Below, piece by piece: positions 7,450 through 15,280 of a DNA stretch of 64,000 nucleotides (the stretch's first letter is position 1; each line of letters starts with the position of its first letter). Location: assembly GCA_018267615.1 (NCBI GenBank), contig JAFDYD010000004.1, forward strand, positions 78,139 to 142,138. The letters run 5' to 3'. A program made the translations under genes and the position numbers. The stretch is from Bacteroidota bacterium. Lineage in GTDB: Bacteria; Bacteroidota; Bacteroidia; Chitinophagales; Chitinophagaceae. Under the pieces are notes generated by a model that worked only from the letters and a program-made list of their open reading frames with translations, had not been told where the DNA came from and searched no databases.

Positions 7450-9573
7450 TTATTTCAATAGTTGGTAAACGATGAAACTAAAAAGATAAGCGAGCCCCGT
7501 CATATACACAAACTGTATCAGAGGCCATTTCCAACTACCGGTTTCGCGTCGAACAATTGCAAGCGTACTCATGCACTGCATAGCGAATGCATAAAAAATC
7601 ATTAACGATATACCCGTAGCAAGAGTGTATACTTTTGTTCCATCTCTTTTTGTTGCGGAGTCCATTCGCTGTCTTAGTGTTTGCGCATCGGCATCTTTTC
7701 CACCACCAACACTGTACAATGTAGCCATAGTGCCGATAAATACTTCGCGAGCAGCGAATGAAGTAATCAGTGCAATGCCTATTTTCCAGTCATATCCCAG
7801 CGGTTGAATCGCAGGCTCGATTGTTTTTCCAAGAATACCGGCATAAGAATTTTCCAAAAGCGCTGCACTTTTTTCTTTGTTCAACTGCGCTTCGTCAATG
7901 TTATTTTTTTGAGATAATTCAGCATATTGTTGCTTAATTGCAGTCATACGTTTCGGTGGTCCAAAAAAGCTAAGTGCCCACAAAATCATACTGATCACAA
8001 TAATTACTCGTCCGGCATCTGTCACAAATATTTTTGCCTTGTTCACCATGGTGACAATAACATTTTTCCATCTCGGGGCTCTATAAACCGGTAGTTCTAA
8101 TATGAAAAAACTTTTCTCCTGCAATTTGATAAAAACTTTGGCTACCCATGACACCAGGAGTGCCATAGCAAGTCCAAGAAGATATAATCCCATCATCACT
8201 AATCCCTGCAAGCTGATAAAGCCAAAAAGTTTTTCCTTTGGGATCACTAGTCCAATGAGCATTGTATAAACTGGAAGGCGAGCGCTGCAACTCATCAGTG
8301 GCGTCACTAATATCGTGAGCAATCTTTCCTTGCGATTTTCAATATTGCGCGCACTCATGATAGCCGGAACTGCACAAGCGAAACCACTGATCATGGGCAT
8401 TACACTTTTCCCGTTCAATCCCACTTTCCGCATAAGCTTGTCCGTTAGAAAACTAATGCGTGCCATATATCCTGTGTCTTCAAGAAGAGTGATCAAACCA
8501 AACAGGATCATAATCTGTGGCACAAATACGAGAATGCCGCTTAATCCGGCAAGCAGTCCATTCAATAATAAATCACTAAACCAGCCCGCAGGAATTAGGT
8601 TTCCCAACCAACCTTGAATTTGCGAGAAGGTCCAGTCGATACCGTCCATCGGGAATTGGGCGAGCCAGAACACACTTTGAAACAATAGGAACAAAACCAC
8701 GATCAATATCAAATAACCCCATCGACGATGTAATAAAATATTATCAAGCCTTTCTGTGAATAATGTTTTTTGAAGAGGATCTGGTTCAGCAACGGTGTGT
8801 TGCATGATCTGCTTGATACGGCCATATCGCTGCATGATTTCTTCCGCCTGCACACGTGTATGGTTAAAATTATTTGCAGACTCAACATGTTCAATACGCT
8901 GTTGAATACTTTTATCAAAATTGAAATGTTCGTGGTTGATCAGATAATGAAGCGCGGTATAATCACTGATATCCGGAAAAAAATCCTTTACGCTGTTTAC
9001 GGCATCCGCTGCCAGCGATTTATTTTGAATAAAATCTCGCACCGGCGCCTGATGCAATTGCTGTACTGTTTGCGCGATAATTTTTTTTAATTGAGGGATG
9101 CCTTTGTTCTTTCGCGGATTTACAACAACGATAGGAACGCCCAATTCTCTTTCGAGTCCATTTACATCTATTTCTATTCCCTTTTTACTGGCCAGATCCA
9201 TCATTGTAAGGGCTATAACCACAGGTATTTTCAGATCGATAATCTGCGAACAGAATAACAAATTTCTTTTTAGATTGCTGGCATCGGCCAATAAAACAAC
9301 CAAGTCCGCTTTCAAATCTCCGTCTTGTTTCAAAAGAACTTTGTAGGTTACCCACTCATCGCCACGTTTGGGATAAAGGCTATATGTGCCGGGGAGATCA
9401 ATGATGTTTGCATTTATACCCGGTGCAAGTTGTGACAAACCGGTTTTTTTGTCGACAGTAACGCCGGGAAAATTTCCAACCTTCTGGTTTAATCCTGTCA
9501 GTGCATTAAACAGTGAACTTTTGCCACTGTTTGGATTGCCCACTAATGCAATATGTATATTTTGTTTAGCCAA
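7450..9573 (-). CDS. feoB: Ferrous iron transport protein B
   Basis: This 707-residue inner-membrane protein imports Fe2+. The N-terminal G domain shows G1 GNPNSGKS (12-19), the switch sequence FPGVTVDK (35-42) and G3 DLPG (59-62), followed by the helical GDI region and then a membrane part with two Gate-type repeats (FVPQIMILFG and FAAREVFIGT regions). The G4 position reads TMMD (123-126), where most FeoB proteins have an Asn (NxxD). No feoA gene is adjacent and there is no fused SH3-like FeoA domain. A TATTTTTG promoter element lies about 40 bases upstream (9614-9621, this strand). The identity is secure. Confidence 0.95.
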   Translation of the reverse strand: MAKQNIHIALVGNPNSGKSSLFNALTGLNQKVGNFPGVTVDKKTGLSQLAPGINANIIDLPGTYSLYPKRGDEWVTYKVLLKQDGDLKADLVVLLADASNLKRNLLFCSQIIDLKIPVVIALTMMDLASKKGIEIDVNGLERELGVPIVVVNPRKNKGIPQLKKIIAQTVQQLHQAPVRDFIQNKSLAADAVNSVKDFFPDISDYTALHYLINHEHFNFDKSIQQRIEHVESANNFNHTRVQAEEIMQRYGRIKQIMQHTVAEPDPLQKTLFTERLDNILLHRRWGYLILIVVLFLLFQSVFWLAQFPMDGIDWTFSQIQGWLGNLIPAGWFSDLLLNGLLAGLSGILVFVPQIMILFGLITLLEDTGYMARISFLTDKLMRKVGLNGKSVMPMISGFACAVPAIMSARNIENRKERLLTILVTPLMSCSARLPVYTMLIGLVIPKEKLFGFISLQGLVMMGLYLLGLAMALLVSWVAKVFIKLQEKSFFILELPVYRAPRWKNVIVTMVNKAKIFVTDAGRVIIVISMILWALSFFGPPKRMTAIKQQYAELSQKNNIDEAQLNKEKSAALLENSYAGILGKTIEPAIQPLGYDWKIGIALITSFAAREVFIGTMATLYSVGGGKDADAQTLRQRMDSATKRDGTKVYTLATGISLMIFYAFAMQCMSTLAIVRRETGSWKWPLIQFVYMTGLAYLFSFIVYQLLK

Positions 9574-9613
9574 GAAATTATTGTGTTTTCAATCAGCACG
9601 GAATCACAGCCCG

Positions 9614-9621
9614 CAAAAATA
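9614..9621 (-). promoter_or_regulatory. Putative feoB -7 promoter element
   Basis: On the minus strand the bases read TATTTTTG, a full match to TANNTTTG, about 40 bases before the feoB start. A TTG at the expected distance upstream is not clear, so only the -7 element is claimed. Confidence 0.45.
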
Positions 9622-9824
9622 GTTGCTATTAAATAAATCAGTTTACGAAATCGGGAGTTAAAAGTAAATGCTGAAAGAAGTCAGGTAACCATAAACTTTC
9701 TTACAAACTAACCAGTAAATGGTATTGTTATCGCACTAAATAGATCGTCAATTTACACTACAAAAAGTATCTGCAAAATTTACCTTTTGTATCAGTTCTT
9801 TCAATCAGAATTTTCTCATGTTGG

Positions 9825-9849
9825 GCCCCTGCCTGAGCGGGGGCTTTTT
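9825..9849 (+). terminator. Intrinsic terminator upstream of recA
   Basis: GCCCCTGC (9825-9832) pairs with GCGGGGGC (9837-9844) around a CTGA loop, giving an 8-base-pair stem with one wobble, followed by TTTTT. No coding sequence on this strand ends nearby, because feoB points the other way. A short untranslated transcript or recA leader must therefore end here. Confidence 0.8.
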
Positions 9850-9857
9850 GCTTAACC

Positions 9858-9899
9858 AAAAAAATTAGTTGTTAATTACTAAAAAAATTAGTTGTTAAT
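9858..9899. repeat. Tandem 19-base direct repeat upstream of recA
   Basis: The sequence AAAAAAATTAGTTGTTAAT occurs identically at 9858-9876 and 9881-9899, with start points 23 bases apart (about two helical turns). It lies 58-99 bases before the recA ATG. It could be a paired operator or an upstream promoter element; no regulator is identifiable. Confidence 0.65.
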
Positions 9900-9956
9900 A
9901 AAATAATTATACTACCTTTATTGAATCAATAAATTTGAAGAACAAAAACTACCATT

Positions 9957-10958
9957 ATGTCAAACGCAGAAAAATTAAAAGCATTAAAGCTCACGATAGA
10001 TAAGATCGACAAGGATTTTGGAAAAGGAAGTGTGATGTTGATGAATGAGAGAAGCCAGGAACCAGCAGAAGTTGTTTCCACGGGCTCCATCGGTTTGGAT
10101 ATTGCTCTTGGTATCGGTGGTTTGCCTCGCGGCCGTGTAGTAGAAATATATGGACCAGAGTCATCCGGAAAAACAACCATCGCCACGCATGTAATAGCAG
10201 AAGCACAAAAAAAAGGTGGCATGTGTGCTATCATTGATGCTGAGCATGCATTTGACAGTAGTTATGCGCAAAAATTGGGTGTTGACGTAGATAATCTTTT
10301 GATTTCGCAGCCTGATTATGGTGAGCAAGGTTTGGAAATCGCAGACCGCCTGATATTATCGGGAGCACTTGATGTAGTAGTTATTGACTCGGTTGCTGCA
10401 TTGGTACCAAAGGGTGAACTGGAAGGTGAAATGGGCGATAGCAAAATGGGACTACAAGCCCGCTTGATGTCGCAAGCTCTCAGGAAGCTGACAGCAACAA
10501 TTAGTAAGACTAACACCATTTGCATTTTTATTAATCAGTTACGTGAAAAGATAGGCGTTATGTTTGGTAACCCTGAAACAACGACCGGAGGAAATGCGCT
10601 GAAGTTTTATGCATCTGTTCGCTTGGATATACGCCGTATGGCTCAAATCAAAGATGGCGAAGAAGCGATCGGAAACAGAGTAAAAGTAAAAGTCGTTAAG
10701 AATAAAGTGGCACCACCGTTCAGAAGCGCTGAGTTCGATATTGTATTTGGCGAGGGTATTTCTAAAAACGGTGAAATTATCGACATGGGTGTTGAGCTTA
10801 ATATTATCCAGAAGAGCGGTAGCTGGTTTAGCTATGGCAGCGATAAATTGGGGCAAGGCAGGGATACAGTTAAACAATTACTCATCGATAATCCCGAGCT
10901 GGCAAATGAAATCGAAGGAAAAATTAGGGAGAAAATCAAGGAAATGCAGACTGCATAG
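9957..10958 (+). CDS. recA: Recombinase RecA
   Basis: This 333-residue protein is RecA, the ATP-dependent strand-exchange recombinase for homologous recombination and SOS induction. The Walker A motif GPESSGKTT is at residues 66-74. MAW-like [20 protein letters not shown] precedes it, loop L1 follows [12 protein letters not shown], and the conserved [22 protein letters not shown] segment marks loop L2. The C-terminus is short and lacks the long acidic tail of E. coli RecA, as is common. It is flanked by an upstream terminator, a 19-base direct repeat, and a strong terminator immediately after the stop, so it looks monocistronic. Confidence 0.98.
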   Translation: MSNAEKLKALKLTIDKIDKDFGKGSVMLMNERSQEPAEVVSTGSIGLDIALGIGGLPRGRVVEIYGPESSGKTTIATHVIAEAQKKGGMCAIIDAEHAFDSSYAQKLGVDVDNLLISQPDYGEQGLEIADRLILSGALDVVVIDSVAALVPKGELEGEMGDSKMGLQARLMSQALRKLTATISKTNTICIFINQLREKIGVMFGNPETTTGGNALKFYASVRLDIRRMAQIKDGEEAIGNRVKVKVVKNKVAPPFRSAEFDIVFGEGISKNGEIIDMGVELNIIQKSGSWFSYGSDKLGQGRDTVKQLLIDNPELANEIEGKIREKIKEMQTA

Positions 10959-10988
10959 TCTTAAATGTAATTTGGGTTGGTAAATAAT

Positions 10989-11017
10989 GGTCCTGCTTCG
11001 GCGGGACCTTCTTTTTT
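10989..11017 (+). terminator. recA intrinsic terminator
   Basis: GGTCCTGC (10989-10996) pairs with GCGGGACC (11001-11008) around a stable TTCG tetraloop closed by C-G, followed by TTCTTTTTT. It lies 30 bases after the recA stop. Confidence 0.9.
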
Positions 11018-11180
11018 ACATAAGCCCGACAGGAAAGGCCTAAAATAACAAAGGGGTCAGAATAGATATTCAACCCCGTTTTAAAATCCAATATCCTATG
11101 AAAAACCAAGGTAAAGATAATAGGAATCCTTTAATTCTGCAATACCCAGCCCTTATATTTATTAAAATTCCTATTGAGGA

Positions 11181-11810
11181 TCAATTCTTAAGGAGTTGTT
11201 CCGAAACCACCTTATTACTCTCCTTATCAGCTATTTTAAGTACATAGCTGCCCTTTTCTAAGGCTGAAATATTCACTACCTGCAGTCCAGGCTGTAGCTG
11301 TTTGCTTAGTCTTGTTGTCCCCAGAGGATCCAAGATCTGAATATCGATATTGTGGCTGGTTCGAATAATTAATAGCTTATCAACAGGGTTTGGGTAGAAT
11401 TTGAAATCCACGTCGGCCGATAAAGTCACCTGCATGATCTTTGAATAGATAATCCGCCCGGATTTGCCGATATATTTTATCCTGTAAAAATCCGTTCCAT
11501 TCATCGGTGAATTATCAGTTGCTCCATAACCCGTGGACGTATCTGTTATTTTTAAAGCGCTCACTGTTTCATATCGCGATCCATCAACGCTTCTCTCTAC
11601 AATGAAATAATCACCATCAATTGAATTGGCAATCTTCCAGAGAAGCTCTACGTTATTCGCATTTTTTATAGCACATGAAAAGTCAGCAAAAAAAGAGGCT
11701 CTGTCTTTTTGATCGGAGTCATCCCGATCGATATTTGTATCGACAGCCTGTTGTGCTGTGGACATAAGACTCCACAACAAAGTGATTACGGTAAGCCAAA
11801 ATTTATTCAT
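11181..11810 (-). CDS. Secreted protein with type IX secretion sorting domain
   Basis: The 209-residue product has a signal peptide (MNKFWLTVITLLWSLMSTAQ) and ends with a T9SS type A sorting domain. Its hallmark FKFYPNPVDKLL segment near residue 135 is followed by beta-strands, and GSYVLKIADKESNKVVSEQLLKN closes the chain. The region between, about residues 45-125, resembles a fibronectin-type III-like strand module (VELLWKIA...YFIVERS..GSRYETVSAL). Proteins of this kind are exported by the Sec and Por machineries and attached to the surface or released. There is no catalytic domain, so it may be a small adhesin or a degenerate cargo protein. Confidence 0.85.
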   Translation of the reverse strand: MNKFWLTVITLLWSLMSTAQQAVDTNIDRDDSDQKDRASFFADFSCAIKNANNVELLWKIANSIDGDYFIVERSVDGSRYETVSALKITDTSTGYGATDNSPMNGTDFYRIKYIGKSGRIIYSKIMQVTLSADVDFKFYPNPVDKLLIIRTSHNIDIQILDPLGTTRLSKQLQPGLQVVNISALEKGSYVLKIADKESNKVVSEQLLKN

Positions 11811-11968
11811 AGAAAATGGGCAGTAACGAAAAAAAATTCTTTTTTAACAAATTCCGTGCCGTTGTATACAACGGTAATGAACATGTACTAATTTTCCATT
11901 TGTTGTTATAGTCTTCTTAAAAAAATTACATTAACTTCTAATCTGGATGTTCCACTAAAAATTTCCTT

Positions 11969-12424
11969 ATGGCACAACTCAATAAAATGGGCAGTAGCAA
12001 ACGAGTTGCATTGATAGCTCATGACAATAAAAAAAAAGAACTTATAGAATGGTGCGTCTATAACAAAACAGTGCTGGCTATTCATCGGTTATACGCCACC
12101 GGTACTACGGGGCAGCTGTTGGAAAAAGCGCTCGATCAATCCATCACCAAATTCCTCAGCGGGCCGTTAGGTGGCGATCAGCAAATCGGGGCGCGTATTG
12201 CCGAACGCAAAATTGACGTGCTTTTTTTCTTCTGGGATCCGATGGAAGCCCAGCCTCATGATCCTGATATAAAAGCGCTGCTGCGATTAGCTGCTGTGTG
12301 GAATATTCCCGTTGCCTGCGATCGCGCAAGTGCCGACTTCATTCTCACGTCTCCACTGATGCACCAGGAATACAACGCCATCTTACCCGACTATAGCCAA
12401 TATATAAAACGTGTTCAAAAATGA
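11969..12424 (+). CDS. mgsA: Methylglyoxal synthase
   Basis: This 151-residue protein matches methylglyoxal synthase, which converts dihydroxyacetone phosphate to methylglyoxal and phosphate as a glycolytic bypass. The family landmarks are ALIAHDNKKKELIEW near the N-terminus, YATGTTGQLL, SGPLGGDQQIGARI with the catalytic Asp, and FFWDPMEAQPHDPDIKALLR. Its ATGA overlaps the start of the following GNAT gene, so the two are probably translationally coupled. Length and motifs leave little doubt. Confidence 0.95.
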   Translation: MAQLNKMGSSKRVALIAHDNKKKELIEWCVYNKTVLAIHRLYATGTTGQLLEKALDQSITKFLSGPLGGDQQIGARIAERKIDVLFFFWDPMEAQPHDPDIKALLRLAAVWNIPVACDRASADFILTSPLMHQEYNAILPDYSQYIKRVQK

Positions 12425-12933
12425 AAATTGAATTGGGCACTTGGGGTAAAGAAGATATTCCCGGACTAGTTAAATATGCCAACGATATAAAAATATGGAA
12501 TACACTCAGGGACATTTTCCCTCATCCATATACGAAGACAGACGCAGACCAATGGATCGCGTTGAATGAACTTATTAGTCCTCCACATAATTTTGCGATT
12601 CGGGTTGATGGAGAAACCATCGGTGGAGCAGGTGTCACATTGAAAAATGATGTCTATAAAAAAAACGCAGAAATCGGCTACTGGATCGCCGAGCCATTTT
12701 GGGGAAAGGGAATCGCTACAAAAGTTGTAAGCCTGCTGACTATACATGCCTTTGCAAATTTTGACATCAATAGAATTTATGCAGAAGTATTTTCCAACAA
12801 TCCTGTTTCCATGAAAGTGCTGAAAAAAAACGGATACCACGAAGAAGCAGTTCACCGAAAAGCGATTATTAAAAACAATCAGTTTCTGGACGCGCATCTT
12901 TGGGTCAGGTTTAAACCAGAAGAACAATTTTGA
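12421..12933 (+). CDS. GNAT family N-acetyltransferase (RimJ-like)
   Basis: The 170-residue protein has the GNAT acetyl-CoA-binding core: the GYWIAEPFWGKGIATKVVSLL segment (motif A) near residues 83-103, then INRIYAEVFSNNPVSMKVLKKNGY (motif B). This pattern is typical of RimJ/RimL-type ribosomal-protein or amine acetyltransferases. The start overlaps the mgsA stop by four bases (ATGA), implying coupled translation. The acceptor is unknown. A role in dealing with methylglyoxal-derived products is only a guess from position. Confidence 0.85.
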   Translation: MKIELGTWGKEDIPGLVKYANDIKIWNTLRDIFPHPYTKTDADQWIALNELISPPHNFAIRVDGETIGGAGVTLKNDVYKKNAEIGYWIAEPFWGKGIATKVVSLLTIHAFANFDINRIYAEVFSNNPVSMKVLKKNGYHEEAVHRKAIIKNNQFLDAHLWVRFKPEEQF

Positions 12934-13004
12934 AAAAACATTTTTCCCAAATTTTATAACGATTTTCGAACTTATACTTTGCATCATTTAATAAAATTGG
13001 TTTT

Positions 13005-15221
13005 ATGAGAAAATTCCTGTTGTCAATATTTATGTTGGTGAGCAGCATCACCTCTTGGTCTCAGTCGACTTATTTAACGACTTCACAGCAACAGCTTGAT
13101 CTTGAAAAAAAATTCGATGGCTATCCTCATCCAAAAAATATTGATCAATTTATCAAGGAAATGTCGGCACACCCTCACCATGTAGGCTCACCTGGAAATA
13201 AAAAAGTGTCGGACTTTATATACAACAAATTTAAAAGTTGGGGTTATGACGTGAATGTTGAAACGTTTTACGTTTTGTTTCCCACGCCTAAAACCCGGCT
13301 ACTCGAAATGACGGAGCCTTCAAAGTATAAGGCGATAATAAATGAACCCGCTTTAAAAGAGGATGCCACTTCCGGGCAAGCTGACGAACAATTACCTCCA
13401 TATAATTGCTGGTCGGCCGACGGCGACGTGACAGCAGAACTGGTTTTTGTGAACTATGGCGTACCCGAAGACTATAATGAATTACAGCGTATGGGCATTG
13501 ACGTTAAAGGAAAAATCGTAATCGCAAAATACGGACAGTCTTGGAGAGGAATTAAACCAAAAGTCGCACAAGAACATGGAGCGATTGGATGCATCATATA
13601 TTCCGACCCACATGAAGACGGATATTTTCAAGGCGATGTTTATCCAACAGGCGCCTTCAAAAATGAATACGGCGTTCAACGAGGTTCGGTTATGGATATG
13701 CCTGTATATCCCGGCGATCCGCTAACACCAGGAATTGCTTCTACAAAAGATGCAAAAAGACTCGACAGAAAAGATGCAGGCAATCTTTTGAAAATACCCG
13801 TGTTGCCGATCAGCTATCACGACGCGCAACCGCTGCTGCGTGCACTTGAAGGACCTGTTGCTCCTCCTTCCTGGCGAGGCTCACTTCCGTTTACTTACCA
13901 TGTTGGACCAGGAAAAACTAAAGTGCATTTAAAATTGGAATTCAATTGGGATATCAAACCATTAAATAATATCATCGCCAAATTACCAGGCAGCGAATTC
14001 CCAGATGAATGGGTTATTCGCGGTAATCATCACGACGCTTGGGTGAATGGTGCGAGTGATCCATTAAGCGGACAAGCGGCTTTACTCGAAGAAGCAAGAT
14101 CAATGAGTGAATTATTAAAAACCGGATGGAAACCAAAACGAACTATTGTTTTTTGTGCGTGGGATGGAGAAGAACCGGCATTACTCGGTTCTACAGAATG
14201 GGTAGAATATCATGCGGATGAATTACAGCAGAAAGCAGTCATCTACATTAACACCGATGATAATGGAAAGGGATTTTTGGATGTGGGTGGTTCGCATGCA
14301 TTACAACCTTTGATCAATGAAATTGGTAAAACCGTTATCGATCCGGAAACCAATATCAACATAGTGGATCGCAGGCGATCGAAAGATATTATCGACGCAG
14401 GAAATAACATCAAACTAAAACAAGATCTCTTAAATAAAAAAACAATTGATATCGATGCACTTGGTTCTGGGTCTGATTTTTCTCCTTTCCTGCAGCATAT
14501 TGGCATTCCTTCAATCAATCTCGGTTTCGGTGGAGAAAATGCCGGCGGAGAGTACCATTCTATATATGACTCATATGACGACTATCGTCGATTTAAGGAC
14601 CCTAATTTCGTATATGGTACAACGTTAGTTAAAACTGCCGGCCGGGTTACCCTTCGGATGGCTGATGCCGATATACTTCCTTTTGAGTTTAAAGCATTTT
14701 CAAAAACGGTTGATCGCTATTTGGAAGAACTCGTTTCTTCCTTAAATCAAATGCGAGAAAATACCTCAGTAGAAAATCGCCTGATACGTGAAGGCTTTTA
14801 CGGATATGCAGACGATCCTACAAAAAAACTTCTTCCACCTTCTCTAAAAGACGAAGTTCCTTATTTGAATTTTGCCGACCTCCAAAATGCGCTGACGGAT
14901 TTAGACAACACAACCAATCAACTATCTGACATTTTGAAAAAGTCAAATATTACGGCTGGCAAATTGGTTGATATCAACAAGCTTTTATACCGGGCAGAAC
15001 AAAAATTATTATCGGACGCGGGATTACCAAAACGTCCGTGGTACAAACATTGCATATATGCACCGGGATTTTATACTGGCTATGGTGTTAAAACGTTTCC
15101 CGGAATCAGGGAAGCTATTGAACAAAGAAACTGGAAAGAGGCACAGGAGCAAATAGAAATAGATGCAACGATTATCAAAAAGTTCAACGATCATCTTGCC
15201 ACTATCATCAATCATATTTGA
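13005..15221 (+). CDS. Secreted M28 family metallopeptidase (glutamate carboxypeptidase II-like)
   Basis: The 738-residue protein has a signal peptide (MRKFLLSIFMLVSSITSWSQ) and the domain order of glutamate carboxypeptidase II. A split M28 peptidase domain contains an inserted PA domain (KGKIVIAKYGQSWRG, about 165-180), and a transferrin-receptor-like dimerisation domain forms the C-terminus. The two-zinc site is visible as GNHHDAW, GASDPLSG, DGEEPALLG, NTDDNGKG and YHSIYDS. It should cleave C-terminal residues from peptides in the periplasm or outside the cell. It stands between the mgsA pair and an AsmA-like gene, with no evident functional link. Confidence 0.92.
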   Translation: MRKFLLSIFMLVSSITSWSQSTYLTTSQQQLDLEKKFDGYPHPKNIDQFIKEMSAHPHHVGSPGNKKVSDFIYNKFKSWGYDVNVETFYVLFPTPKTRLLEMTEPSKYKAIINEPALKEDATSGQADEQLPPYNCWSADGDVTAELVFVNYGVPEDYNELQRMGIDVKGKIVIAKYGQSWRGIKPKVAQEHGAIGCIIYSDPHEDGYFQGDVYPTGAFKNEYGVQRGSVMDMPVYPGDPLTPGIASTKDAKRLDRKDAGNLLKIPVLPISYHDAQPLLRALEGPVAPPSWRGSLPFTYHVGPGKTKVHLKLEFNWDIKPLNNIIAKLPGSEFPDEWVIRGNHHDAWVNGASDPLSGQAALLEEARSMSELLKTGWKPKRTIVFCAWDGEEPALLGSTEWVEYHADELQQKAVIYINTDDNGKGFLDVGGSHALQPLINEIGKTVIDPETNINIVDRRRSKDIIDAGNNIKLKQDLLNKKTIDIDALGSGSDFSPFLQHIGIPSINLGFGGENAGGEYHSIYDSYDDYRRFKDPNFVYGTTLVKTAGRVTLRMADADILPFEFKAFSKTVDRYLEELVSSLNQMRENTSVENRLIREGFYGYADDPTKKLLPPSLKDEVPYLNFADLQNALTDLDNTTNQLSDILKKSNITAGKLVDINKLLYRAEQKLLSDAGLPKRPWYKHCIYAPGFYTGYGVKTFPGIREAIEQRNWKEAQEQIEIDATIIKKFNDHLATIINHI

Positions 15222-15280
15222 TAAATTTATGAGCGATCTTTTTTTCTCCGGTACTCTTTCATGCCACTTTAGGATATTTA

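Larger units (their letters stand above)
9574..9956. other. Divergent feoB-recA intergenic region
   Basis: The 383 bases between feoB and recA hold no gene. Going right there is a -10-like element for feoB on the minus strand (9614-9621), A+T-rich unassigned sequence, an intrinsic terminator on the plus strand (9825-9849), and two direct copies of a 19-base sequence (9858-9876 and 9881-9899) just upstream of the recA start region. I recognise no Fur box or LexA box. Confidence 0.6.
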
